DNA of 64,000 nt, from contig NC_045148.1 of the NCBI RefSeq assembly GCF_008831285.2, positions 21,753,002 through 21,817,001 on the forward strand, in the 5' to 3' direction. The DNA is from Nymphaea colorata. Taxonomy: Eukaryota > Streptophyta > Magnoliopsida > Nymphaeales > Nymphaeaceae. Shown here piece after piece: positions 10,671 to 23,089 of this stretch. How positions within the stretch are numbered: position 1 is the first letter of the stretch; the number at the start of each line of letters is the position of its first letter. A program made the translations under genes and the position numbers. Below the pieces are notes generated by a model. That model saw only the letters and a program-made list of their open reading frames with translations. It ran no database searches and was not told where the DNA came from.

Positions 10671-10910
10671 CACTACAGCAAAAAAAAAAATGTTACTAAG
10701 AACAATCAAAACCATGGATAATACACCCAATAGATGTTTTCAGCCATGGTCTTGCTCATGCTCATGGCTGTTAACTAAAGTAGTTGTGGTAATAACCCTT
10801 GTGGCAACTGACCTTTTGCCATGGCTTTGACTGTGGCTGTTGCATCTATCAGCCACAGTTTACTTTGACCACTTACCATGGTTTTGACAATCTAAGTAAA
10901 TAGGATATTA
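10671..10910. mobile_element. CACTA-like terminus with CCATGG subterminal repeats
   Basis: Starts CACTACAGCAAAAAAAAAAT at 10671. The next 220 bases hold repeated AACCATGG, GCCATGG and ACCATGG words in both orientations (10713, 10744, 10837, 10878), as in the subterminal repeats of CACTA elements. No opposite terminus is seen. The duplicate at 26838-27010 starts CACTACAACCAAAAAAAA. Non-autonomous fragment. Confidence 0.45.
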
Positions 10911-11144
10911 AATGCCTGACAAATATAATGGCTATGCGATGCACAGTGCATTTACTTAGATTCACCCATTAAAGCCTTTGACATTCTTTGAGGTCTTCGG
11001 TAGGAAATTCTACTTAATCCTCATCATATTTGGATCCGAGATAAGCCTTAGGTCTGAACATGACTTTTGAATATTATCGCATCTTTGGATAAAGACAAAA
11101 TTAAAATTCCAAATTTCTTCAGCATTTAAAGTGGGACATATACA

Positions 11145-11400
11145 TATATATGTATATATATGTATATATATATATATACATGTGGCACATGAGTGTAATT
11201 AACTATGACCCTGTCGGAGCGCGTGGCTTTATGAAGTTATTGCCATCAATGGGCTGGATCTGGCCAGATCATTAAATCTGAATATTGAAAAATAAAAAAA
11301 ATATGTATAAATTAGATTGGGCCTCAATTTGGATTAACCCAAATAAATCAGATCCAACCCGGATATAAGAAAATTTGGACTCCTTAAAAACTAAGAGCTG
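11145..11400. repeat. (TA)n microsatellite and MITE-like stretch private to unit I
   Basis: A TATATG/TA run lies at about 11143-11180, followed by 'ggctggatctggccagatc' and 'cagatccaacccggatat', words of a MITE. Unit II lacks this stretch (compare about 27230-27520). The upstream region then rejoins unit II near 11420. Confidence 0.5.
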
Positions 11401-12640
11401 GCCATCATGGTCCATCTGAATGCGACCTTTGAAAATTCAGCTTTTGAAACAAGTGGATAAAGTTACCAAGCAACTTCCAGGTGTTGGTCGATCTGGTGAC
11501 TTAAACAATTTGGTTGTTAATCAACACAAAATATGACAATTATATTCTTTTGGGAAAAACAATAACTTTGTTTAAAAACAGATGGACTAGATCAAATTGA
11601 TTTAGCATAAATTTTAATGAACCAGCCTATTCAAGTAATTTTTTGGAAAAAAATGCCACAGCAAAGAAACACGTTTTCCCAGTTTTTTTTTCATTTTTTC
11701 CCTTTTTTTCATTTTTAGACATTTTTTCACACTTTTTTGTTGCTAAACTGCTCGTTTCCAACTTCTAATTTTTATTTGTTTTTCATCTATTTATTTTTTA
11801 AATTTCCTACCATTCATTTTATTTTCTCATAACTTTTAGGTTTTACTCAATTTTTAAAAAATTTACCACATTTTTCCTATTTCCAACATTCTAACCATAT
11901 TATATGATAGAAAAACCTCGCCATTTAAAAGGCGAACAGCATATCTGTAACTATGGTCGAAACCATTAAAGGATATCTAGAGAAAAAAGAAGTTCAATTG
12001 ACAACTTTGATTTGGGATTAAATAGAGTTGAAAGTGGTAAAGGTAAACAAGAAAGAGTCATTGATGCAATCATCAGCCGTGCCCCTCAATTTGGAAATAT
12101 GAAGCAATGCGTTCCAAAGCGGTTAAGACCTTGGCCTTCTAGCACTTGAAAAAAGAAAAGGACAAATTTTCTGGAAGAGAATCTATACATAAATTTTCTG
12201 TTAATTGAATTCCTGCTCATGCATGTTCTCAATAACAAATTGGACAGGCATGGCAACCACTGGTCGGTCACCTCAGCTGTTCGTCTTTCTTTTGTGTTTC
12301 TCCTCCTTCACCTTGATTGTGGTTCTCGGCCAAAGGGAGGTGCCCTCCACCCTTGTTTCTCTCAGCAACGTGACTGATCAATTCATATTGCTGTCTTTCA
12401 AATCGCTTGTCACTAAAGACCCTTATAACATGTTATCAAATTGGAATTCCAACATCTCTTTCTGCGACTGGAATGGAGTTTCATGCAGTGGTGGTTCACA
12501 AAGGGTAGTTGCTTTGAGCCTGTCCGGAAAGGCACTTGAAGGTACTCTCTCCCCATAAATCAGCAAACTCTCCTTCTAACAGGTTCTTGATCTTACAAAT
12601 GACAGTTTCCATGGTCGTCTTCCCTTTGATTTTTTAGTCT

Positions 12641-12816
12641 CCTCCTGCCCCAGGGCTATGGAACAAAGGATTATCCCAGATCTACACCGAGGGATTGATG
12701 GTGATTCTCAAATATCACATAACAGAATGTCATATGATGAGATAGAATGCAATAGAAACAAAGACAGGGAACGGGTTACCTACTCCTAACGGTCAAAGCG
12801 AGCTACTGAGGAACAA
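12641..12816. mobile_element. About 175-bp insertion in RLK-A exon 1
   Basis: RLK-B reads continuously from the second LRR (DFIHLPQLKNLS, about 28748-28785), but in RLK-A the same frame is split between 'ttagtctcc' (about 12640) and 'tcagttagaaaatc' (about 12818). The inserted DNA is GC-richer than its surroundings and contains GAACGGGTTACCTACTCC. I do not recognise its family and see no terminal repeats. Confidence 0.55.
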
Positions 12817-15039
12817 TTCAGTTAGAAAATCTTTCTATAAGAAAAAACAATTTTGAGGGGTTTATCCCACAAACACTGAGCCAATGTTAAGGTCTCCAAA
12901 TACTTTCAGCACGAGATAACCAATTCTATGGAAGCATTCCATAGTTCCTAGGCAGTTTGCTGGAACTCAAGTGCATAAACCTTTATGGTAACAGGCTCAC
13001 GGGAACTATTCCAGTCACTTTTGCCAACCTCTCAAAACTTGAGTAATTAATATTGCTCAAAATCATATGCATAGGAACATTCCTTCCAAGTGGGGAAGTA
13101 TAACCCGCTTGACATTGTTTAGTGTGGAAATGAAGAATCTCAATGGTACACTGCCTGAGAGCTTGTTCAACATATCAAATCTTCAGGGCTTGAGTTTCAT
13201 GACCAATCAACTAACAGGACATCTCCCCAAAGATGTTGGCCGCTTCCTGCCCAATCTCCAATTTCTCTATATGAGTGACAACAATTTTGATTGCCCTTTG
13301 CCACCTTTTTCCAATGCAACTAGTGTCCAAACAATCATTGCAGGACACAATAAATTCAATGGTCCCATACCATTAGAATTAGGTAGCTTGACACAACTCA
13401 GGCACCTGTATCTCTACAACAATATTTTAACCAATGTCCCTGGCAACCATGAGCTCTCCATTCTCACATCCTTTACCAACTGTCGACTGCTAGAGGAAGT
13501 TGAGCTATTAGAAAACCCTTTGGATGGTGTTATTCCAGTATCTGTTTGAAACTTGACAACCACCTTGTGAAAACTTCAACTTTCCTCTATCCGATTGATG
13601 GTACTATCCATTGGCTTTAGCCAACTTGACCAAGTTAATTTGCTTAGATTTGGGTTGCAACAAAATAAAAGGGCTCATTCCACCAAATATACCACAGATG
13701 CACAGCTTATAGGTGTTGATTCTTGACAACAATGCATTAGAAGGCCCAATCCCACTATCAATCTACCAGTTGGTCCGCTTGTTTGTTTTTTATATGAGCG
13801 ACAACATGCTAACTGGGTCAATTTCTACCTCTATAAACAACCTCACCAGTTTGCAAGGCCTGGATAGCTCAAACAATTTGTCATCAACACTACCGTCTGG
13901 TCTTTGTAAGTTGAAGGACTTGTGGGAGTTATACTTGCAGGACAACTCCTGCACTGGTCACCTGCCTTTGGGTCTAGGGAATTTTGCTATGGTCAGGTAC
14001 ATGGATATCTCTGCAAACAAGCAGAGTGGAGAGTTGCCTGCATCATTATCAAAGCTCCAAATGCTAGAGTATTTGAGTATCCCTTGGAACACATTTGATG
14101 GTCACATTCTTGAACAACTTGATCACATGCTAAACCTTCACACTATTGACCTTTCCCGTAGCATGCTTTCAGGACAGATACAAAAATCATTGAAGAAACT
14201 TCAACATCAGGTCTTGAATGTCTTTCAATCAATTGGAAGGAGAGATTCCAAGTGGTGGAAAGTTTGCAAACCTTTCTGCCGAGTCATTCCTAGGAAGCTA
14301 TGCACTATGTGTAGCTCCCAAACTCCATGTCCCATTGTGCTTAGACAAAACAGAGAGGCAAAGTAAAAGCAATGTGGCTAGTCATTGCCGCTTGTGCAAT
14401 TGGAGGCTCAGCACTTTTGGTCGTTGTTTGCACACTCATTGGTATCTCATGCTACCAAAAGAGGGGATTGTCAAAGCGTCCTGATGACATCGAAAGATTA
14501 CAAGGAATTACACTCCTAGTGATTTCTTACAGAGAGCTATTGCATGCAACGAGAAATTTCAGTGATGCAAACTTTATTGGGAGTGCCAGCTTGGGTTAAT
14601 GTACAAAGGAATTCTAGCAGATGGAATGACAGTGGAGTGTCATGGTCCTTAATTTGTCATTAGAGGGAGCATCTAAAAGTTTTGACCTTGAATGCACTAT
14701 CTTGCACCAAATTAGGCACTGAAACCTTGTTAAAGTCATTACGTCTTGCTCTAATGAAGATTTCATGGCTTTAGTTCTCCAATATATGCCTCTTGGGAGC
14801 CTAGAAGGCTGTCTACATTCGGGTGCTCATCACTTGAATCTCTTCCAAAGATTGGATATCAGGGTTGATGTCGCTTGTGCTTTAGAGTATCTTCATTGTG
14901 ATCTGAAGTCACGTAATATACTTCTGGACGAAAGCAAGACTGCATTACATTGGTTATTTTGGCATTGCAAATTTTATAGTTGGTTACAAGTCATCGACTC
15001 TTACCACCACCATTGGGACCATGGGATACATTGCACCAG

Positions 15040-16766
15040 GTACTATCTCCTAATTTCTTTTCTTTTCATAAATTTTGTCTCTGTCGTTGTTTGAGTGTTA
15101 TTGACCCTTTCTTTGAGTCAACACACTCTAGCTTCCTGTTCTCATATGTATGTTTGGGTGCATTCTCTCTCTTCAATAAGGCTCTCATAGATTGATGGAG
15201 AAAGGGAGGGGGGAGTGTATAGGAGGCATCCAGGGGGAGGTGATATGAAATAAAGAGAGTGATAGGTTTCACCAGTTCTAGAGGGATGTCTTCTCTCACT
15301 TTTTTCCTCTCTCTCTCTCCCTATATATATATATATATAGGAATTGAAATAGCTGACTACCTCTAGATGTCTTTCTTTTGTTTTGTATCACTAAAAACAT
15401 TGCAAAAAATGCATTAATGATAGTTAATCGCTTGGCTACAGTTTTAAGCTGTGCGACTGTTTTTAGGAACAGACAAATTTTTTTAAAAAAAGGTCATCAG
15501 CCACATAGGTAGCCAGCTCTATATCTATCTATATATATATATATATATATATATAATGATCGGTAGAACCCTGACAAACATGTCAGTGACAAAAACCAGA
15601 CCCTTTAACTATGTTTTGTAAAGTGATATTTTTTTTAATCTATCCTTACGAATATAATCTTAAAGATAGGTTGACACAAAATATATATGAGATTGATCAT
15701 TTCTTGGGTTTTACTAGTGTTTTCATAATTACCAAAAATGAATGACTATCATTGCATCAACATTTTGATTACAGAAAATTCAACTTTTTTCATAAAAACA
15801 ACTTGACTCAAAGCATGTTTTATACCAAAATAGTTTTTATAAATATATTAGGATGTTTATATTTCATTTAAAATATTTTTGAAGCAAAATATTTAAGTGT
15901 CTGGTTTTAGCCAATTTCTCTCTTCTCTCTCTCTATGTCTTCTCTCTCTCCTTTTTATATATATATATATTGGCCTTGACTTATGTGGTCTAGGTAATTA
16001 TACAATTATGTGTGTGTGTGATTTGCACTATAATATTTATAAATATATTAATTGATGTGCAAACAATCTTGATCCACCTAATCATCACGATTTGATAGTT
16101 CACACATAAAGACATGCACAAGCGGTTCCAAGCCCAATAATGTAAAGATCATTGATTAACTACTCTACATGGAGACCTATTTGTTGTTCATATGGCTTGT
16201 GGTGCTGCATAATAGTTTTTGATTTCTTTTGTGCTCATGTACACAAATATGCGTTGACGACATGTTCTCAGCAAGCAATAGTCTTGAATGATCTTTTCCT
16301 TTAACATAAGTTGTAATTTTTGTTCCTTTCTTGTATTAAAAATCCCTAATCACACGTGCCTGTTTACAGAATGGCTTAAGATTGGCTGACAATTGACACT
16401 ATTAAGTAATTCACACAATTTAGGAGATATTTAATAGAACCTGGAGACACGTCACAGGAGAATTAAAAGCAACACCATACAATTAATGAAACTCAACCTA
16501 CCTCACAGGCTCCCCAATAAAAAAAATATGGGTACTTGTTTGATTTCTTTTAAGGGTACTTGAACATCAGTTATATTGGACTTCAATTCTAAATAATAAG
16601 TTTTATTCTTTTTAGTTATGTATCATAACCAAGAGAAAGGCAGCATGAGAGGTTCAATTGATCTTAAGTCATTAAGGAGCAATTACTGCTATTGTGTCAT
16701 GCATTAGCATTATTAATTATTTTGTGCTTGCTAATCATGTTTAATATTGTTGAATGGTTGAATTAG
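15040..16766 (+). other. RLK-A intron with microsatellites and an empty MITE site
   Basis: A GT-AG intron of about 1.7 kb at the position shared by all copies (just after GYIAP, before EFGMAGK). It contains (CT)n/(TA)n at 15306-15340, (TA)n at 15528-15555 and 15957-15970, and otherwise AT-rich DNA. At 16586-16593 the single octamer attctaaa marks the site where the RLK-B and RLK-C introns carry a MITE. Confidence 0.75.
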
Positions 16767-17589
16767 AATTTGGATGGCTGGAAAGGTGTCAACCAAAGCC
16801 GATATCTACAACTATGGAATTCTCCTCCTTGAGGTGTTTACTGGAAGAAAGCCTACTGATGAACAGTTTGATGGGGATTTTAGTTTCAGGAATGGGTGGC
16901 TGAAGCATTTCCTGTTGCAATTTCAGATGTCATTGACAGCCATCTTCTAAAAGAAAGCAACAATATTGCAACTGAAAGATCAGTAGCTATCAATGATCTG
17001 CTAGTGATGATCATGGACATAGGTCTGTCATATTCAACGGTGTCACCAAATGAGAGAATGGACATGAAGGAAGTGGTTATACGCCTGAGTAGGATACGAC
17101 AGAAAACAAGAATGATAGAAGGATAATTCAAATATATCCATTATACAATGAGATTTAATTCCAGGGAGCGACCACCATTGGCTAAAATGGTCAGAAGGCG
17201 GATTCCAATAGGCTAAATAGTTGGAGGTGGAAATGTAGTTTGATTGCTTTCATTGAGAGCTCTCACTTGCATTGCTCAATTACTGTTGCATATAGGATTA
17301 ATAAAGGTATGCTTAATATGCTTGTGTGTTCTATTCCTAAGGCATTTGGATGACTAATCTTGTAGAACAACTCACACATTTCTAGTGCAAGTTATGTTAA
17401 AGAGGCTTGGAACTTTGTCCATTATTGCGTTTGTGCCCTGTTCTAAGGACACTCAATAGCCATAGTTCACATAACTCCTTTCAATTTTCTAAAATTTTGA
17501 TGTACTATATCCTCAGCACAATTTCTCAAACCTACCAAAAAAATGCTCAACAAGAAGAATCAACAAAATTGTACAATTCCAGTAAGTTT

Positions 17590-18345
17590 ATATTAAAGTA
17601 CAATCAGCATAATACACTGAAATGAACAAGTGGGGACAAGACATTCCAATTAATGAACGGCTCCTTCTAATTCCATAATCATTGAAGGGAGAGAGAGAGA
17701 GCCAGAGAAGAAGAAGAAGAAGAAGAAGAAAAAGAAGGAAATTCATTAAATATTAAGAAAGCTGATGAAGCATCACCAATAAATTATCAGGGGAATGGAA
17801 GCTACACCAACCGGGACTTCTCTTCAAAATAATTCCTAATGGCAAAAACCAATTTATTTTTTCATATCATTAATTTTTTTTGTGGATCGAATTTGAATTG
17901 TACACATTTTATGAATCATTGACTATCTGCTTAGTTCAATTAAATACTTTGCTATCATCCTTCCACAATTATAAAATCACTTCAAGTAAATTCTTGTATA
18001 TGTATATTGTAGTCCTCGCCATTTTGATAGGATATTTTCAGGCCTCATATGATATATATATATATAATATATAATATATATATATATATGTGGTGTGTGT
18101 GTGTGGTGTGTGTCTTAAGTACTCTTGTATATGGTGATGTCAATGGCATATATTTGAATTGGATGTACCTTTTTGACATATCTGAATTATCAGATGTTCA
18201 CATATTCAGATTCAAATACAAATGAAAAAAGTTCTAGGTTATATTTGGACTTAATTTTAATCAATTCATCATCAGAATTCAGGTTTTATTTTCACAACAC
18301 GTCCAAATATACTTTTAAAAATCTGTGTCCCATTGTAATATGCTA
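17590..18345. repeat. Unit I-specific stretch: GAA and TA/GT microsatellites, MITE fragment
   Basis: Absent from unit III, where 'caattccagtaagtttt' runs straight on to 'atcaaaagaaaagccctt' (about 41085-41130). It contains (GAA)n at 17708-17740, a TA then GT run at 18053-18112, and from about 18128 GGTGATGTCAATGGCATAT plus 'cagattcaaatac' words of MITE family 1. Confidence 0.5.
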
Positions 18346-18589
18346 AGAACTGGCTTCCAAAAAATACTTTATCGAAAGAAAAGCACTTCAATGAGGAGGA
18401 TGAGAATTATATGCTGTGAGCATCATTGTGATATTGGAGCATGTCGTATGTAATGGCCCTCTAACAAAGGACCATGTGTTATGGACTAAAAAAGATCAAA
18501 ATGATGCTGTAGTTAAATAGAAGACCCCTCCCCCTACAAGCAACAGTGAAACTTATAAAATCTTCTTTCTATTTCCTAGGAAGCAAATC

Positions 18590-18995
18590 CACCAATGTTA
18601 AGAGGAAGCTTGGTGTTATATCAAAGAAAGTAATATCTTTAATCTTTTTCAGCATACAAAAATGCATGAAGCCAAACCCATGAACATGCCAATGGCCACA
18701 TTCATAAATTATTTGTCACTAACAGTTCGAAGTTCAAGGATGTTACTTTATATTGAAGTATTGTGGGAGCATTGCAATATGTGTCCCTCATCCAGCTTGA
18801 TATTGCCTTTTGTGCAAATAAGGTTGTTTAGTAGGCTTGGCCATTCGTGACACCTTTATCATGGGTAACTAATCATAAGGCTATGTTCATTCTCAACGCA
18901 TTTCATATTCACCAAAACATTATCTTCAACCTATATGTGGTGTGGTACTTGGTGAAGAAGTTAAAACTTTATAAAGCGAAGAAGGAAATTCTTTT
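18590..18995 (+). pseudogene. Ty1/Copia reverse transcriptase end and RNase H relic (unit I)
   Basis: Short frames read together as the end of a Copia RT and its RNase H. KMHEAKPMNMPMAT corresponds to the K..EAKPVSTPMAT segment. DVTLY*SIVGALQYV followed by QLDIAFCANK matches the DPTLYRSIVGALQYLTLTRPDI-type motif. NHKAMFILNAFHIHQNIIF corresponds to the DN..A..L..NP..H.RTKHIE motif of RNase H. Stops and frameshifts throughout. Its duplicate lies at 41345-41830 in unit III, so the insertion predates the RLK unit duplications. Confidence 0.7.
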
Positions 18996-19029
18996 TAGAG
19001 GAAAGTATTTCATAAACTTCGATCAAGAC

Positions 19030-19429
19030 ACTATATATATATAGAGAGAGATAATGATTTTTAAAATAGAGAAAATATAGATATAGAAAAAGTAAAAGAG
19101 CAAGAGATTTTAGCGAACATTAAGAGAGAGAAAAATAAAGATTTATAAGTGAGTTGAAGGAAATAAAGCGAAAAACTAGTAGAAGAGAGAGATTTTAAGG
19201 GAAAAACTAGTAGAAGAGCAAGAGATTTTAAGAGAAAAATGAGAGAGTGAGGGAGAGATATAAATATTTTCAGAGAGAAGAAAACTATAGAAGAGCAGGG
19301 GAGTTTAAGAGAAAAATGTGTGCAAGAGGGAGAAGATAAAGATTTTGAAAAGGGAGAAAAAAAATTAAAGAAAGAAAAACTAGTAGAATAGCAAAAGATT
19401 TTAAGAAGAAACTATGCGTGTGTGTGTGT

Positions 19430-19463
<34 letters not shown>

Positions 19464-19620
19464 TGTAAACATTTTTGAGGGAGAGAAAAGAAATAGAGAA
19501 AGGAAAATTCGTAAAGAGAGATGTTAAGAGGATAATTATAGGGATATAGAGATATAAAGATTATAAGAGAAAAAAAGAAAAATTGAGAAAGATCGAATAA
19601 AAGAAGGAAGAAAAAATGAT
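19030..19620. repeat. GA-rich tract
   Basis: About 600 bases of purine-rich sequence with 'agagagag', 'gaagagcaagagattttaag' and 'gagaaaa' words, including a (GA)n run at 19437-19462. The related tract in unit III is at 41875-42240. On the minus strand it resembles the CT-rich part of the LTR-like blocks at 46950-47190 and 59210-59460, so it may be the remnant of an LTR in minus orientation. Confidence 0.6.
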
Positions 19621-20042
19621 CTATTAACGTGATATTTTAACCCCACTTTTTCTTTTTATATAGAAATTAAGATTTGGGATATGATTTCCAAAATTTTCAA
19701 CTTCAATAATTTTATCTGGCAGGAGAGGAAATGGGCTCGTGGATGGAGAATTATTTTTGAAATTTTTTAAAAATAATATATATATATATAGACAAAATTA
19801 AAAATATTTCATTTACTCTTATGTATTGCAAAACAGTATGCCTTTCCCACCATTGGGTGCGGGGGAGAGAGAGAGACTAAACTATAAAAGAAAAAAAACA
19901 ACTATCATTGAAGAAGGCTTCTCTTGTGCTTCAATCCCGTTAAGAAGACACTCTTTTAAAGGTGGATCACTCTTTTAAGACTACTAATAGGATGATCAAT
20001 AGGTATTTTATCAATGGAATGAGATTTGAAAGATGTCAAAAC

Positions 20043-20248
20043 CAGGGGCGAAGCGAGGATTTTTTTTTAATGGCAGGCCAAATGGTCCAACAAACTTATC
20101 CAGGTAGGGGCAAACTAAACCCAATCCAAAAAATACATACGCAACTAAAAATTTTCAATTTTTTTTTTCAATTAGCTGGGGTGGGGCCACGCCTAAGCAG
20201 CCCCCCCTCCTCTCTCACCCTTGGTCAAAACTAATCGTAGCGATAATA
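20043..20248. mobile_element. hAT-like MITE of the CAGGGGCGAAGC type, unit I only
   Basis: Starts CAGGGGCGAAGCGAGGAT at 20043 and includes 'tggggtggggccacgcctaagcagccccccct' style sequence near 20178-20215, typical of plant hAT MITEs with CAGNGGCGGAGC ends. Unit III shows the uninterrupted site (gatgtcaaaa then cgcattttaacatc, about 42685-42705). The right terminus has diverged and the target duplication is poor (tcaaaac / ctaaaat). Confidence 0.6.
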
Positions 20249-20909
20249 CTAAAATGCATTTAACATCTATCTATGCATAGTGTTTTTCCTGAGTTGGACA
20301 ATCCCCAACCTCAAAAATCAATATAAAAGAAAAAAATCCCACCACAAGCTCTCATCCTCATCGTTCATCCATCTATCAGTAGAAAAATCAACTAGCCATA
20401 CATGCACATTATCTACTCATTGGATGTAAAAAGGCATACGTTCAATGGAAGGTAAAAAAAGAAAAAAAAACATATCATGCCTATTTAAGTTGTTCAAATA
20501 AACAAGACTTGGCTTCACATTGCTCATGCTTCTGGTGCATTCAAGAGTGGCTTTTGGCTCTAAATAAGAAATTTCAAGAGCTCTTTTAAATGGCCATGGG
20601 GAGATGATAAAGGAAAGCAAGAGAAAATGAGATTACATGCCTCAAGATGGTACAGTTCAAGAAGAGATGAGTCCTTTACTTTAAGAAACAATGAGATTCC
20701 AAAATGAGAACTCTAACTTGTTCAAGAAGCTTTCCAAGGATCTCCCAGGTGCTCCCCTTTATTGGTTGAAGATGAAGGTTGGAAAAGAAGGAGAACCCAA
20801 AGGTTTAATTAAGGAGTGTTGAAAAAGCGAGAGAAGAATAGAAGAAGGAAGAGCGATTCCAAGCTCTTAGTTAGAGGGCTCAAGGAGTTCCTCAAAGGTT
20901 AGCTTATAC

Positions 20910-22219
20910 CCATGGATCAAGATGTGGGGGTATGTATAAAAAGAAATACAGCCAAAATTCAACGTTTGAAAGAGTTTTAATTTTTCAAGATTTCTCATGA
21001 ATTTTTATTTTTTGAATTATTTTTATTTTTATTTTGTTTTATATGTTTTGACTTGTGGAGATTAGCCCATGGCCCAGCAAACACCCTTTGGAGGACATTG
21101 ACAAGTGCTTGATGGGCCGTGCACTCTCAACCATAGCACTCGATAGCACCGTGCACCCTAGGCCAGAGTGCACCGCAGGCCCTGCACCCTATGCCAGAGC
21201 ACTTGTAGTGCACCAAGTGCTCTAGGCAGTGCACCAAGTGCTGCCAAAACATGGCGCAAGGGGGGAAATTGAGGGTGCCCTTTGCCCCCTGCTATCCCAG
21301 GTAGGTCCATCCAAAAAAAAAAAATGTGTTTAACAACAAAAATATGTAATTCTTTTAAGAGGTAAAATATTCCTTTTATAAAGCGGATCTAGCTTCATTT
21401 TTTATGATTACAGGTCCCTTTTCGATCCAAATCTAATTTCCTTGAATGAGAAGGTCCCAGATCGATGTTGAAGGTTGGATGATGGATTAGATAGCTGCTT
21501 AGGCTTGAAATATGGATTGTACATCCAGATTTGGATTATAAAGCTGTGCCGAATTGAAAAGCGATGGGGAGCAATGATGTTGAGATATGATCCTTGGGCT
21601 CGATTCAAACATTTCAGTCTGAAATATTTCTTTGTCTAGATTTTTTGTTTTTTGATCTAATCTAGACCTGTGGGCAATTTTGTGAATCTATTTTCCTATT
21701 TTGGGCCTGATTTTGATTCTCCAGTCTATAAGAGTTTTTAACCTTTTTTTTATCTAGGGCATGATTTTGGATCGGTAGGTTGGAATTAGATTTGGATCTG
21801 GACCTGAGGTTCCAGTTTGGATCTGAACCTTTGAATTTGGATCTAATTTGGCACTAAGGCTTAGTTTTAGATCTAGGCTCAGTTTTAGATCCAGATTGGG
21901 ATCTAGGGATCTATTTTTTTATCTAAAGTTGGGATTTGGATCCAAATCTGGATCTAAGGCTTGGCTTTTGGATCTTGACTTGGGAGTTTGGATTGGGTTT
22001 ATATCTCGATTTGACATGGATTATCAGCCTAGATTGAGGTAGGGCCTGGGTTGGAAGTTTACATTTAAATTCAGATGAGTTCCAAAATATAGTTGGTAAC
22101 CAAATTAGAGGGTAATTGGATCAGAACTGCGATAAATTGAAGTATTTGGGACCCAAAATTGTTGAAAATAATTGTGAAAACGCTAGATATATATTAACCT
22201 CAAAATTTGGGGGTAATTA
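20910..22219 (-). mobile_element. LTR-like block, minus orientation
   Basis: Read on the minus strand, the sequence starting at 22219 is TGTAATTACCCCCAAATTTT, close to the LTR start at 35686 (TGTTATCACCCCAAATTTTT). It continues with many 'gatccaaatctgg' words (22080 down to 21400) and a GC-richer 'gtgctctggcatagggtgc' stretch (21260-21060), the same order as the LTR-like blocks at 45710-48030 and 57950-60225. No pol genes remain. The far end is not defined and may extend into the GA-rich tract. Confidence 0.45.
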
Positions 22220-22234
22220 CAGGTTCAGCCAATT

Positions 22235-22715
22235 TATTAGGATCCAGTAGAATGTCAATGGGGATCTATCAAGAGAATATTAAGATTCTTAATAGCTACT
22301 GTTCGTTATGGTCTAATCTTCAAATTTCAAACCACCCAAGAACAAAGAAGTTCATATGTATAGCGATGCGGATGGGGCGGAATGCCCAAATGTTCGATCG
22401 ATGGTCAACATTTATGCAGCCTTCTTGGGACTGAATTTTGTTGCAGGAAGTTCAAAGAAACAGCAAGTTGTTTCTCAGTCTAGCATAGAGGCTGATCGAA
22501 CGTCATGCAGTGGCCAACATAGCAGATGATGCAACGTGGTAGACAGTTTTCTAGTTGAACTTGGAATAAGAACAAAAAAGTCTGCCATCCATATGGTGTG
22601 ACAATGTGAGTGCAAAATATTTTCCAACTTTTTCATAAGCTCTCATGACTATCATGTTACTCGAAGCAAGCTTAACATAGGAGCATCCTTATCGGCCGGC
22701 ACCTAAGGGTTTGGT
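22235..22715 (+). pseudogene. Ty1/Copia RNase H relic
   Basis: Joined short frames read as Copia RNase H: VRYGLIFKFQ, then YVYSDADGAECP (the YSDADWAGCP motif), then VAGSSKKQQVVSQSSIEAD (the SWSSKKQ..VSRSSTEAEY motif), then FLVELGI and CDNVSAKYF-like sequence around 22600. Several frameshifts. It differs from the relic at 18590, so it is another element. Nothing recognised from 22720 to 23090. Confidence 0.75.
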
Positions 22716-23089
22716 ACCTCTTTCTTGGATAGAAAGAAAGTTGTGTGCACCATGGGCACGTTACGCACTAAAGGATGGAAGGACATTTTGGTGATTTGTT
22801 TAAAAGAAACGTCCTTTACAATCCTTTTATTTTTGTCTTTATAAAAAGTTTTTTTCCTGTGTGAAGTAAGTGTATTTTAGTCATTAACCATAGTTGCGCA
22901 CGAAAATTTATGCACCAGTATGGCGCATATAATCAGGTTTGCTATTTGAGGCTTCCCTTCTCAGTTTATTGGACAACCCATGGCATGATGTAACTTCTTC
23001 AGTGACACACTGGACCTCAGTCTTGCCCCTTAGTTCTCTTTCAGCTGGTGGAAGAGGCAAACCAGCTTTAATTCCTAACCACAATTATT

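Larger units (their letters stand above)
12250..17126 (+). pseudogene. RLK-A: LRR-XII receptor kinase pseudogene, nearly full length
   Basis: The longest relic of an EFR/FLS2-like receptor kinase. From ATG 12250 come a signal peptide (LFVFLLCFSSFTLIVVLGQ), the LRR N-cap (NISFCDWNGVSC), LRRs (13067-13549, 13713-14200, typical LxxLxLxxNxLxGxxP), the post-LRR cap (PSGGKFANLSAESF), a transmembrane segment (IGGSALLVVVCTLIGI, about 14398), and a kinase. Exon 1 ends at 15039 (GT donor 15040); exon 2 starts at 16767 after AG and stops at 17124-17126. Lesions: stops at 12556-12558 and near 12577, an insertion at about 12641-12816, a stop at 13547-13549, frameshifts near 13560, 14200, 14370 and 14595, loss of the VAVK lysine, an in-frame deletion joining EYL to HCDLK, DFG changed to YFG, and a lost G at the exon 2 start. 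An in-frame upstream ATG exists at 12205. The ATG at 12250 is chosen because it directly precedes the signal peptide and is shared with RLK-B. Confidence 0.9.
10090..20902 (+). repeat. RLK unit I (segmental duplication of the receptor locus)
   Basis: The stretch from 'cttaaatgcctgacgtatataatg' (about 10095) through RLK-A to about 20902 is repeated in units II (26215 on) and III (to about 43220). The upstream half (10090-12250) pairs with 26215-28370. The downstream half (17127-20902) pairs with 40716-43220. Relative to unit III it carries extra DNA at about 17590-18345 (a GAA microsatellite, TA/GT runs and a MITE family 1 fragment from about 18128) and at 20043-20248. Confidence 0.85.

Noticed and set aside
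19962-20234. 90-codon frame starting MDHSFKTTN
   Set aside because: It reads into the MITE at 20043 and is absent from the duplicate unit; no domain.
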